Origin: Rana temporaria
Lineage: Eukaryota > Chordata > Amphibia > Anura > Ranidae
Assembly (NCBI RefSeq): GCF_905171775.1
Contig: NC_053490.1
Location: 16,473,752 to 16,537,751, forward strand
Length of the DNA: 64,000 bases
Reading direction: 5' to 3'
Shown here: positions 1 through 9,473 of the stretch, in pieces
How the letters are laid out: each line of letters opens with the position of its first letter
Numbering within the stretch: the stretch's first letter is position 1
Program-made: the position numbers and the translations under genes
Notes under the pieces: generated by a model
Told to the model about the DNA's origin: nothing
Seen by the model: only the letters and a program-made list of their open reading frames with translations
Database searches by the model: none

Positions 1-479
1 TCAACTTGGACACTGGGACAACAATTATTACCTAGGCCTCAGTCGTGAGACACCGACTCAGAGGCAGTATAACCGTCCTCAGTGACCTAACACTTTAACC
101 CCTTCCTGGTTAACCCACGCCAACCGAAAGGTACCCAATAACCACATACCACGTATGGGTACAACCTTGAAAGGTACACAATAACCCCCATACCACGTAT
201 GGGTACAACCTTTTCTACCCCAACTACCAGACTTTCTAGTCTTACAGAGATCCAAAAAACGCCCGCTACCAAGCTCAAAACTAGGGAGGGTGGGTGGGCA
301 GCTTCTCCCTGTGTTGTAAATGGAGGAGTGACGAGACGTCACTTCCTCCGCGCCAGAACCCTCTGCCGCCCCCACCCCTCTCACAAGCCAACCCCTCCCC
401 TAACTCCTGAGGAGCCTATCACCGCGGCCAGTCCCTCCCTGTCATGCCGCCCCTCCCCCAAACTTCTTTGCTCCGTGCC
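1..479. repeat. interspersed repeat sharing CCATACCACGTATGGGTACAA
   Basis: A direct repeat around 128-210 carries the hairpin CATACCACGTATGGGTAC twice. The stretch 180-330 is matched in inverse by 24700-24880 (GGTTGTACCCATACGTGGTA, GGGTGGGCAGCTTC). The reading frames here are not convincing genes. Confidence 0.65.
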
Positions 480-990
480 TTTCTAGACCAAATCTCGTCG
501 TTCTCAAACACGGTGACGTACAACACGTACGACGGCACTATAAAGGGGAAGTTCGATTCCACTGGCACCACCCTTGGGGGTGCTTTTGCTGATCTCATGT
601 TACTGCGTGTTAAGTAAAAGTTTGGTGAGAGACGATTCGTGCTTTTCAGTCTGTTACAGCGTGACAAATGTGCTATCTCCATTACGAGCGCTACTTTTAC
701 CGAAGGTGCGCTCTCGTCTCATACTTTATTCTGAGCATGCAAGGGTTTCTAAGCATACACACAAACGTGTTTCTCGTCGTAAACCAGCCCGACGAGGAAC
801 ACGACAAGGAAATTGAGACTCCCGACGAGAAAAAAGAGAACTTGTTCTCTTTTTTTTCCGTCGAGATCCACGACAGTTTTCTCGACGAAAAACATACACA
901 CGACCGTTTTCCTCGGCAAAAAAGCTCTGCCACCAATTTTCTTGATGGATTTTGTCGAGGAAAACGGTCGTGTGTACGAGGCCTCAGGCA
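480..990. mobile_element. TA-type MITE copy, left end unclear
   Basis: The right terminus CGGTCGTGTGTACGAGGCCT is clear. The interior (480-740) matches 21917-22155 and, in reverse, 61130-61350 (TATAAAGGGGAAGTTC, GACGTACAACACGTACGA). The left end is not resolved. Confidence 0.65.
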
Positions 991-1247
991 ACGCGTGCAA
1001 AGACTAACTGATTGGGTTTCAGTGGAAAATGCTCCTTATATTGATAGTCAGTGGGAAGAATTATCTCCTTACAGTGGTGGTCATTGGTGCCAGGCACTGG
1101 TTTTAATCAAGCAAAGCTCAAGGAACCTCAAACATCTTGAGGAGCCCCACATAGCCAGGGAGAGAAAGAAGAATTACTGGCCTACACCAATGCTACACCA
1201 CACAATTGTGTATTTTTTATGAATATACCTGTTGCCTCAGCTAAGAC

Positions 1248-2478
1248 CATAGGTGTGCGCAGCCTATTGCATTAGGGTGTGCACCCCAAAGCTCAAATAT
1301 ATTTGTATGTGTATATACAGTATACTGATGGTGTCAGCAGAGTGGTGGACGGTGTCAGTAGGGCAGAGATTGGTGTCATTAGGGCACTGGACAGTGTCAG
1401 TAGTTTTTTATTTTTATTATATATTTATTTTATTTTAGAAGCCCCATTAGGGAGATCTGATGAAATATCAGGGGTATATTTCTGTGCGTTACTGCATACT
1501 TAACGCAGTATATTTCTGTGCATTACTGTATGTTTAACGTTGTATATTTTGGTGTGCTATGTGCCGTTTTTTATTCTGTATTTTTCTGTGCGTTAGTGCA
1601 CGTTTAACGCAGTATATTTCTGTGCGTTACTGCATGTTTCACTTATATATTTTGGTGTGCTATGTGCCGTTTCATTCTGTATTTTTCTGTGCGTTAGTGC
1701 ACGTTTAACACTGTGGGCCAGATTCACAGAGCAGATACGACGGTGTATCTCCTGATACGCCGTCGTATCCCTGTTTGTATCTATGCGGCCGATTCATAGA
1801 ATCAGTTACGCATAGATATCCATAAGATCCGACAGGTGTAATTGTTTTACACTGTCGGATCTTAAGATGCAATACCGCGGCCGCCGCTGGGGGGAGTTTG
1901 CGTCGTAAACCAGCGTCGGGTATGCAAATTAGGAGTTACGGCGATTCCCGGCGGTTTTTCGCGTTCGCTACGTCGCCGCTAGTCTAGTTTCCCGTCGCAA
2001 AGTTAGTAGTTTTTTTTGGTGCCTTAACTTTACACAGCAAACGTATTGCTGTATAAAGTATGGCCGTCAAAATTTAAAAAATAACGTTGTTTGCGTAAGC
2101 CGTCCGGGAATACGTAATTACGCTACGCGCGTCGCCGTTCGAAAAAAATGACGTCACTTTGCGCAAAGTGCGGCGGGAGTTCGGAAACGGAGCATGCGGG
2201 GTAGGTCTGGCGCGGGAGAGCGCCTAATTTAAATGGCACACGCCCATTTGAATTGGCCCGCCTTGCGCCGGAGGCCGCCGGCGTAGCTTTTCATCGCAAG
2301 TGCTTGGTGAATCAGGCACTTGCGATGAAAAATTGCGGCGGTGTAGCGTATCTACGATACGTTACGCCGCCGCTCATCTACGTGAATCTGGCCCAGTATA
2401 TTTCGGTGCAATCTGCACCACACAGGGTGATTAGGGTGTGCCCAGGCACACCTGGCACACCCTGTGCGCACGCCTATG
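1248..2478. mobile_element. hAT-type nonautonomous element (CATAGGTGTGCGCAGCC family), long copy
   Basis: The termini CATAGGTGTGCGCAG and GTGCGCACGCCTATG are flanked by an exact 8-bp duplication GCTAAGAC (1240-1247, 2479-2486), diagnostic of hAT insertion. It has no ORF of substance. Inside are two copies of a roughly 125-bp tandem repeat (about 1480-1712) and a nested GGGCCAGATTCA element at 1715-2394. Confidence 0.87.
1715..2394. mobile_element. GGGCCAGATTCA element, copy 1 (nested in hAT)
   Basis: The 680-bp element has inverted termini GGGCCAGATTCAC / GTGAATCTGGCCC and long foldback subterminal regions rich in TACGACGGCGTATC. The flanks tgt and agt are probably an original AGT duplication with one change. 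It has no coding capacity. Confidence 0.87.
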
Positions 2479-2729
2479 GCTAAGACTATAAAGATTGAGG
2501 ACCAAAAGCTTCTGGTGCCATTATTACTTGTTCAGGCAAATATTTTCCTGACCACAGGTTCTCAGTGATATACTGTATGTTCCTGTCCGGTGTCATGCAG
2601 AGAAAGTGAAGATAGGACAGGCCATCACACGGTAGCTAAGAAAGGTGTTCAGTAGTGGAATAGGACAAAGGAGGTGTTAAATTAACTAAAATTATGTTTA
2701 CTAAGTTTGCATTTAAATACATGTTTTAA

Positions 2730-2912
2730 CCGCTTAACGACCGCCGCATGTATATGTACGTCCACAGAATGGCACGTACAGGCACATGGGCGTACATGTA
2801 TGTCCCGGCCTTTCCGCGGGTCGGGGGTCCGATCGGGACCCCCCCCCCCCGCTACATGCGGCGGTCGGAAACCTGCGGGGAGCGATCCTTCACGATGCTG
2901 TTTGTTCACTGA
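2730..2912. mobile_element. partial TTAA element, CCGCTTAACGACCGCCGCATG end
   Basis: It begins after TTAA (2726-2729) and resembles the GTACG-rich end of the CCACTTA family (GGTCGGGGGTCCGATCGGGA). It breaks off before a short TA-MITE-like piece (CCTTGTACACACGGTCGG, 2914-2935). Confidence 0.68.
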
Positions 2913-3004
2913 GGCCTTGTACACACGGTCGGACAAAACCGATGAGAATGGTCCGACGGACCGTTATCATCGGTTCACCTCTGAAGTGAATAAAAAAAAT
3001 AAAA

Positions 3005-3375
3005 AATAATGAAAAATTCCTTTAAATATTGTACCTCCTGGGTGTCTATAGTATGCCTGTGAAAACGTCTTTGAGAAACCGGGTCTTGCCCGAGGGAACA
3101 ATGGAAAAAAGGTTTTAAAAATGGTTGTTTTTTTCAGGACTCCTGAAAAAACAACCGTTTTTAAAACTTTTTTTCCATTGATTCATGTTCCCTGGGGCAA
3201 GACCCGGTTTCTCAAAGACGTTTTCACAGGCATACTATAGACACCCAGCAGGTACAATATTTAAAGGAATTTTTAATTTTTTTTTTTAATTTAAGCATCA
3301 TTAAAATCACTGCTCCTGCAGTGATTTTAATGATGCTTAAATTAAAAAAAATATAGCTGGGTGTCTATAGTATGC
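3005..3375. repeat. long palindromic repeat (GTGTCTATAGTATGCCTGTG)
   Basis: The arms 3015-3130 and 3145-3285 are inverted copies (AGAAACCGGGTCTTGCCC, GGGTGTCTATAGTATGCCTG). A second hairpin centred near 3315 (CACTGCTCCTGCAGTG) follows. A related single-arm copy lies at 10610-10935. Confidence 0.85.
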
Positions 3376-3896
3376 CTGTGATAACGTCTTTAAATAGCAC
3401 AATCACCTGCCTGCCAGTAAATTAGTAAGAACTGGTTTAGCTAAACTATACAGTGTATAAATATATGTACAACACCTGGGATGTATATATATCCTCTACA
3501 CACTGTAACATTAACTGACTAGCCTGCCTGCTCTATCTACCTGCAAAAAATGACACTCTCTCTGTCTCTCTCTGTTCTCTGTTAAAGCGGTGGTTCACCC
3601 TTAGAGAGCACTTTTTAGCCTTAGATTCCTGCTCGTTTTGTCTAGGGGAATCGGCTATTTGTTTTAAAATATGTGCAGTACTTACCCGTTTACGAGATGC
3701 ATCCTCTCCGTCGCTTCCGGGTATGGGCTGCGGGAATGGGCGTTCCTTCTTGATTGACAGTCTTCCGAGAGGCTTCCGACGGTCGCATCCATCGCGTCAC
3801 GATTTTCCGAAAAGAAACCGAACGTCGGTGCGCAGGCGCAGTATAGAGCCGCACCGACGTTCGGCTTCTTTCGGCTACGAGTGACGCGATGGATGC

Positions 3897-4405
3897 TGTG
3901 ACGGTATCGGTATGATATCCCCGTCAACGTTCCCTTCTTCCCATAACGACAATCACCCCAATATTCCACGAGGAGGGATATCCCTGGAATCGCCCAGAAA
4001 GCCACACATGAGACAAGCTTACTGCTGGAACAAGACACTTTATTGACACAAAAACTCAGCTTATATGTGGTTACAGCCTGTTAGGAACACCCCCCTCACA
4101 CAGTGGGGTTTCCCATACAGATTATAGGAGACAAGTCGGAGCCGACCATGCAGACACGTTTCTTTAGATAAAGACATCACTGGAGTTAAATACTAGTTGT
4201 AACAGCCTGACCACAATGAAGCAATCAGAATAATTAACATGAGCCCCTTATCTAATCATTGTAAACAGTAAGGCCGGTCTCCTTCCCACACACAATAAAT
4301 CAATTACCATTTGAACTAGGGAGCTGGCTGAGGAAGGGTCATTAACATGTCAATAGCTTGTGACACATGAACCAAGCAGGGAGATTTACACTGACATCCT
4401 TCACA
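3897..4405 (-). repeat. 3' LTR of Gag-HEXIM element, copy 1
   Basis: The LTR is 509 bp and matches 6716-7224 throughout by eye. On the minus strand it has a TATA-like TATAAG and a polyadenylation signal AATAAA about 20 bp further on. The adjoining polypurine tract is at 4410-4420 (read as AAAAAGGGGGG on the coding strand). The half nearest the internal U5 end matches copy 2, but the first part of U3 does not. Confidence 0.93.
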
Positions 4406-4800
4406 ATGGCCCCCCTTTTTCTCCCTGCTCCGGCAAACCCGGTTGGACCTTCCCTGGTCCAGTAGGGTTGACGGGTTCAGAGCTTTTAGTCCGAGGTTAA
4501 CTCCGTTTGGCGTGACTGACCTCCATTGGTAACTGCTTCCGACTCAGGTATGCTACCGGGTCGTCAGATCACACGCCGGTCAGTCCCCAAGTCTTTGTGC
4601 GATCTGCAAAGTCACCAGAAGTCAGTGTGAAGACAGCGAATGGGTCTGTGCGCCGCCGTCTAGGTGTCCCGCTATGGGAGGGGCAGGTTATGGCTCTGAA
4701 GTGACAATCACAGGAGATTCATAAAAAGAAAAAGTTATATTTGTTGAAATGCTGTAGCACTGGTGCTCAGAGTCCGGGGGGGGGGGGGGGGAGAGGGGAC

Positions 4801-5217
4801 TCAGAGCCCCATAAGTTCAGCCACCCCCTGCTCCCTCCGCAGCCGCCGGTTCTCCTCTTTGAGCTTCTCCAGCTCCATCTCCAGTTCATGGAGCCTGGGG
4901 GGGTCAGCCCGCTGTGACCTCAGGTGGTTGTTCTCCTCCTCCATGCGGCTTATGCACTCCTCCAGCTCTATGTACTCACGGATCAGATCCTGCTTGCTCA
5001 TGTCCTGCAGGCTCTCCACGTGGTCCTTCATCATCAGGAACTGGGTGGTGGTGTAAGGGGCCACCGGTGGGCCCTTGGCGAACATCTCGGCCCGCATCTG
5101 GGGCGCCCGCTGCGATTCCATCTCCTCCAGTCGCTTCTTCTCCTCCCAGGTCCGCTGGTTATATGACTTCCAGGACCTCTTCTTCTTGGAGGGTAGCTGG
5201 CGGTGCCTCTTTCTGCC
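4801..5217 (-). other. HEXIM1/2-like domain in Gag fusion, copy 1
   Basis: Residues 455-592 of the fusion follow the order of HEXIM: arginine-rich 7SK RNA-binding motif (457-471), the TWEEKK segment, RAEMFAKG, a PYNT-type P-TEFb inhibitory motif read here as PYTT with the downstream TQFLM kept, and the dimerising cyclin-T-binding coiled coil (about 521-586). From family knowledge, HEXIM has a long acidic stretch between the PYNT/FLM segment and the coiled coil; here FLMMKDH joins VESLQDMSK almost directly, so that stretch is missing. HEXIM1 is intronless in mammals, so capture would not need splicing. Confidence 0.87.
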
Positions 5218-6579
5218 CAGCTCCCTCCAAGGCCCCTCCGGCTCATGGCGGTCGCCCATGACCAGCTGACAATGGTGTTCCCTGTTGTCCGTAATAACAG
5301 ATTGTACCATGAGGGCTTCGTAAGGGGTGCCCAATGGTTCTTCCGGACCCAGCTCCTGGAGATCCCAAGCCGAGTCTACACAATGGGCTGCTGCTGGTGG
5401 GCGGTACCCAGGTTGAGACCAATTTGACCTGGTGTTGTCGTTCATGGGGCAATTCTGCTTGAAGTGACCCAACTGTTTGCACCGGAAGCAGCGTTGTTCG
5501 TTGTCCTCCTGGCGTGGGTAGCGAGGGCTAGATGTCATCGGTCTGTTAGGTGGTTGGTATCTAGCGGCTGGTGGGTGTGAGGGCGCCGTTGGTTGTGGAG
5601 GTTGTACCCGTGGTGTGACCTGGTTTGTCTTGCGAGTATCCGCATATTCATCCGCCAACTTCGCGGCCTCTGGTAGAGTCATGGGCCTGCGATCTCTCAC
5701 CCAGTCTTTGACATCCGTCTGGATGTGATTGTAAAATTGCTCCAGGAGCATTAGTTGCAAAATGTCCTCTGCGGTGGTGGCCTGGCTGCTGTTAACCCAG
5801 TTAGAGGCCGACAGGGACAGCTGGCATGCCCATTCTGCGTAAGAGTCTTTCGTGGTTTTGCGTGAGTCCCTGAACTTCTGTCGGTGGGACTCTGGGGTTA
5901 CTGCATAACGAGCCAGGAGCGCTTCTTTAACCCGGGCGTAGCTATGGATATCCTGATCTGGCACGGTCCGGAAAGCATCAGAAGCTTTGCCTGACAGTTT
6001 GCCTGACAATATTGCAACCCACTCTCTTCTAGCAATTCGGTGCAGGTTACATTGTCGCTCAAAGTCTGCCAGGTAGTTATCAATTTCACAGTCCTTTTCA
6101 TCAAAAGCTTTAAAAGCGCTAAACGGAATCTTCCTTGCGTCTGCTGTGCTGTACTCACTGTTTGGAGAATGTGCGGCTGCTTGTTGGACTGCTGCCAGTT
6201 TTAACTGTAGCTCTGCGTCCCTTATTTGTTTATCCTTCTGTAGTTCTGCGTCCCTTATTTGTTTATCCTTCTGTCGCTCTGCGTCTCTTATTTCTTTAGC
6301 CTTCTGTAGCTCTGCGTCCCTTATTTCTTTAGCCTTCTGTAGTTCTGCGTCCCTTATTTGTTTATCCTTCTGTAGTTCTGCGTCCCTTATTTGTTTAGCC
6401 TCCTCCGCTAACAGGTCCATCACTTTCAGTACCACATCCGGCGTTGGGTTCGGGCCGAACCACGCTAGCTTCTCTCTCATTAGCTTGTTGGCTGGCGATT
6501 CCTCCTCCTGAATCACTGGTGTCTCCATCTCTTGTACTGCTGGTGTTGCTGCAATCCCGTCCTCCTGGTCTATCTCCAT
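4801..6579 (-). CDS. Gag-HEXIM fusion protein, intact
   Basis: The ORF is 592 codons from an ATG at 6579 (MEIDQED); the frame is open 64 codons further into the leader and LTR, but this ATG begins the conserved part shared with copy 2. Domains: acidic N-terminus; six 11-residue repeats of type KQIRDAELQKD (58-126), predicted as a hendecad coiled coil; capsid region (about 151-316) with SCAN-like DWVRDRRPMTLPEAAKLADE near its end; proline-rich spacer; CCHC zinc knuckle C364-C367-H372-C377; linker. From residue 455 to the end it resembles HEXIM1/2: a basic RKRHRQLPSKKKRSWK stretch, TWEEKKRLEE, RAEMFAKGPPVAPYTTTQF, then the coiled coil with MSKQDLIREYIELEECISRM. Where protease and RT would normally follow Gag, the HEXIM part follows instead. 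Inferred role: structural Gag that may also engage 7SK RNA and cyclin T/P-TEFb. Confidence 0.9.
   Translation of the reverse strand: MEIDQEDGIAATPAVQEMETPVIQEEESPANKLMREKLAWFGPNPTPDVVLKVMDLLAEEAKQIRDAELQKDKQIRDAELQKAKEIRDAELQKAKEIRDAERQKDKQIRDAELQKDKQIRDAELQLKLAAVQQAAAHSPNSEYSTADARKIPFSAFKAFDEKDCEIDNYLADFERQCNLHRIARREWVAILSGKLSGKASDAFRTVPDQDIHSYARVKEALLARYAVTPESHRQKFRDSRKTTKDSYAEWACQLSLSASNWVNSSQATTAEDILQLMLLEQFYNHIQTDVKDWVRDRRPMTLPEAAKLADEYADTRKTNQVTPRVQPPQPTAPSHPPAARYQPPNRPMTSSPRYPRQEDNEQRCFRCKQLGHFKQNCPMNDNTRSNWSQPGYRPPAAAHCVDSAWDLQELGPEEPLGTPYEALMVQSVITDNREHHCQLVMGDRHEPEGPWRELGRKRHRQLPSKKKRSWKSYNQRTWEEKKRLEEMESQRAPQMRAEMFAKGPPVAPYTTTQFLMMKDHVESLQDMSKQDLIREYIELEECISRMEEENNHLRSQRADPPRLHELEMELEKLKEENRRLRREQGVAELMGL
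6202..6408 (-). repeat. 33-bp coding tandem repeat (hendecad coiled coil), copy 1
   Basis: Six tandem 33-bp units encode 11-residue repeats alternating KQIRDAELQKD, KEIRDAELQKA and close variants. Eleven-residue periodicity fits a hendecad helix. The same array occurs in copy 2 with the same number of units but a different order of KD/KA variants. Confidence 0.9.
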
Positions 6580-6715
6580 TGATTCTGCTATGATGACCCG
6601 CTTGGTTTTGTTGCTAGCGATCCTTCCACGAACTTCCAGTAGTTCTTCCAGTGTCTGCTTGGAATCCGGGTGTAAAGGGGAATAGAAGGGAAAAATCCCG
6701 CTGCTACCAACCAAT

Positions 6716-7224
6716 TGTGACGGTATCGGTATGATATCCCCGTCAACGTTCCCTTCTTCCCATAACGACAATCACCCCAATATTCCACGAGGAGGGATAT
6801 CCCTGGAATCGCCCAGAAAGCCACACATGAGACAAGCTTACTGCTGGAACAAGACACTTTATTGACACAAAAACTCAGCTTATATGTGGTTACAGCCTGT
6901 TAGGAACACCCCCCTCACACAGTGGGGTTTCCCATACAGATTATAGGAGACAAGTCGGAGCCGACCATGCAGACACGTTTCTTTAGATAAAGACATCACT
7001 GGAGTTAAATACTAGTTGTAACAGCCTGACCACAATGAAGCAATCAGAATAATTAACATGAGCCCCTTATCTAATCATTGTAAACAGTAAGGCCGGTCTC
7101 CTTCCCACACACAATAAATCAATTACCATTTGAACTAGGGAGCTGGCTGAGGAAGGGTCATTAACATGTCAATAGCTTGTGACACATGAACCAAGCAGGG
7201 AGATTTACACTGACATCCTTCACA
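6716..7224 (-). repeat. 5' LTR of Gag-HEXIM element, copy 1
   Basis: The LTR is 509 bp. The antisense TATA-like motif is at 6880-6884 and the antisense AATAAA at 6858-6863. Transcription would run leftwards into the Gag-HEXIM ORF. The sequence just inside (6695-6715) reads TTGGTTGGTAGCAGCGGG on the coding strand and is the candidate primer-binding site; the tRNA was not identified. Confidence 0.92.
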
Positions 7225-7441
7225 GATGCGACCGTCGGAAGCCTCTCGGAAGACTGTCAATCAAGAAGGAACGCCCCCTCCCGAACACCCATACCCGGAA
7301 GCGACGGAAGAAGATGCATCTCGAAAACGGGTAAGTACGGATCATATTTTAATAAAAATAGCCGATTCCCCTAGACCGAACGAGCAGGAATCTAAGGGGA
7401 AAAGGGGAAAAATGTAATAAATGGGTGAACTCCCGCTTTAA

Positions 7442-8337
7442 CTGCCGCAACACACTACACAAGGCCGCCCTGCAGGCGGCCTTTTATAGTGTGGGGAGTG
7501 TACTAAACCCCCTGAGTCATAATTGGCCAAAGCCACCCTGGCTTTGGCCAATTATGGCTCTCCGTTTTTTGCGCGCTGTGATTGGCCAAGCATGCGGGTC
7601 ATAGTGCATGCTTGGCCAATCATCAGCCAGCGATGCAGCAGTGAATTATGGTCTGTGAAACTTAACTCGAATTTGGCGTGAACGACCCGTTTTGTTCGTA
7701 TTTCGACAAACGATCGAACATACATGAGTTTGACTCGAATACGAAGCTCATCCCTAATCTGCACCGTCAGAAACTGGAAAAAGAAAATAGCATTATATCC
7801 CCACCCAAATAAGACCACCCTCCATTAGGTGGCGGCGGTGAGGATGGTGATGGGGTGTGAACATATCTCTCTGGGGTGGTCAGTTTAGGAATGCCTTCTT
7901 CCTCCTTTCTCTGCTTCCGCTTGTTGGATTATGGACAGAATTAGAATGAATGCGCTATTGATATTATGTGGCTTTGTATTTCTTGAATGGTGGCGTTTAA
8001 AATTAACACACATTTCTTCTAATTCCTGGGAGACGGCATTGTTATTGATGGGTTTAGTTAAAGCCTAACTCCAGCCAAAGCTTTTAATTTCCTTTAAGAT
8101 GGAGTGGGGTAGGAGTAGAACCTTCTCATTAACAAGCTAATGAAATTTTCAATTAAAACCTTATGATTTCTTATTACATACCTTATTTTAGATATTATAA
8201 CTGGGCCTCTAAAAAGGGGTCACCAGACTCTTTTCAGCTCTAGTATACTTCAGGCATATACTCCTCTGCAGGCAGAGGACTGGTGGATTATGTGGTCCAA
8301 TGAGAGCTTTGCATGTATAGCAGATAACCTGCAGCTT
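7442..8337. other. intergenic, hairpins only
   Basis: Three perfect or near-perfect stem-loops occur: AAGGCCGCCCTGCAGGCGGCCTT (7460-7482), ATTGGCCAAAGCC/GGCTTTGGCCAAT (7521-7552) and TTGGCCAAGCATG/CATGCTTGGCCAA (7583-7619). Nothing else is recognised up to the MITE at 8338. Confidence 0.6.
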
Positions 8338-8685
8338 TGTGCCACGTACACACGATCGGTCCATTCGATGAGAACGGACCGATGGACCGTTTTCATCGGT
8401 TAACCAATGAAGCTGACTGATGGTCCGTCGCGCCTACACACCATTGGTTAAAAAAACGATCGTGTCAGAACGCGGTGACGTAAAACACAACGACGTGCTA
8501 AAAAAAACGAAGTTCAATGCTTCCAAGCATGCATCAACTTGATTCTGAGCATGCGTGGATTTTTTTAAAGCAAGTTGGCTTTTTTTTAACCTATGGGGCC
8601 CACACACGATCGGTTTTGACCGATGAAAACGGTCCTTCAGACCGTTGTCCTCTGGTTAACCTATCGTGCGTACGAGGCCTTATGA
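8338..8685. mobile_element. TA-type MITE copy
   Basis: The left end GCCACGTACACACGATCGG and the right end CGTGCGTACGAGGCCTTA are recognisable, and the interior matches 33287-33708 (CGATGAGAACGG, GAAGCTGACTGATGGTCC). Confidence 0.78.
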
Positions 8686-8689
8686 GTGC

Positions 8690-9465
8690 TGCAGCCTCTG
8701 AAGGTAGAGAGGTCGTGAATCTCTTAGGGACATCCCTGGATATTGTGCGGACAGGTGACAGCGTTCATTTTTGTGTCCCAAATACAAATACCAAAATACA
8801 GAAGAATGCACCAAATAGGAACAAATACGGAAATCCTTCTAAGAAAACTTTCCTTGAAGTCATTAAAAGGGGAAGGAAGGCGAGGAAGTGACTACTAGCG
8901 AAGGGGGTCTGTTTGTATTACCTCTAATTACCGCATTGTCTGGGAGAAGTGCAAGGGTGGAGAAACTGAATGCTGAATCACATTTATCACATCATCTGTC
9001 TGTTTTATATCGTGGTTCTTCCACAATGGAGCCCTGCATTCGGACCTAAGCAGAGTTTTTACGAATTAACAAGCATTTTAGAAGCGTGTTTCAAATGTTT
9101 TCCATGTGTTTTTAAACTTCAGGCATTTTTATTTTAGCACTGGGGGAGATCAGTTTTTTACAGGATAAAAAAACACATGAAAACAACGCGAGAAAAAGCT
9201 TGATTCACGTGTTTTCTGATGTTTCCATCCAAGTCTTTGGTGCCCAAAACACCCAACTTTTCATGAAAAGCTGCTCATTTAGCGTTTGGGGCATCAGGCA
9301 GAGAGTTACAGCTGTCTGAGCTCTCACTGTGAACAGCCACCATTGAAATACATGGGATTTTGGATGTTGAACCTATTGGAGCCTCGAGCTACAAAGCTTT
9401 CTTGTGTAAAAGGGGCCTAAGTACACCCAAATAACTCAATTGAGGAGGGTAGGCAGTAGTAATAG
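8690..9465. other. intergenic, nothing recognised
   Basis: No gene, long repeat or terminal inverted repeat was recognised. The short frames lack any family motif. Confidence 0.5.
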
Positions 9466-9473
9466 GTTAAAAC

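Larger units (their letters stand above)
3897..7224 (-). mobile_element. complete gag-only LTR retrotransposon with captured HEXIM domain (copy 1)
   Basis: The element is 3328 bp, in minus orientation, with LTRs of 509 bp at 3897-4405 and 6716-7224 that look identical by eye. They start TGTGAAGG and end CCGTCACA on the coding strand. The site duplication is GATGC (3892-3896 and 7225-7229). The target is a TTAA-type palindromic MITE, whose halves at 3596-3896 and 7225-7437 rejoin at GATGC. The 2310-bp interior has a priming-like site next to the 5' LTR, one ORF and a polypurine tract before the 3' LTR. No protease, reverse transcriptase, RNase H, integrase or env is present, so it must use enzymes supplied in trans. 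Identical LTRs and an open ORF imply a recent insertion. Confidence 0.93.
3596..7437. mobile_element. TTAA palindromic MITE (AAAGCGG family), split by the retrotransposon
   Basis: The left part 3596-3896 and right part 7225-7437 are the two halves of a roughly 510-bp MITE flanked by TTAA (3592-3595, 7438-7441). It is interrupted at GATGC by Gag-HEXIM element copy 1. The same MITE without the insertion occurs at 21471-21915. Confidence 0.87.

Noticed and set aside
3682..4038. 118-residue frame crossing into the LTR
   Set aside because: It spans the junction between a MITE and the LTR of the retrotransposon; no conserved domain.
6146..6511. Serine/cysteine-rich frame antisense to Gag (and its counterpart at 26739-27104)
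   Set aside because: Shadow of the 33-bp hendecad repeat on the opposite strand.
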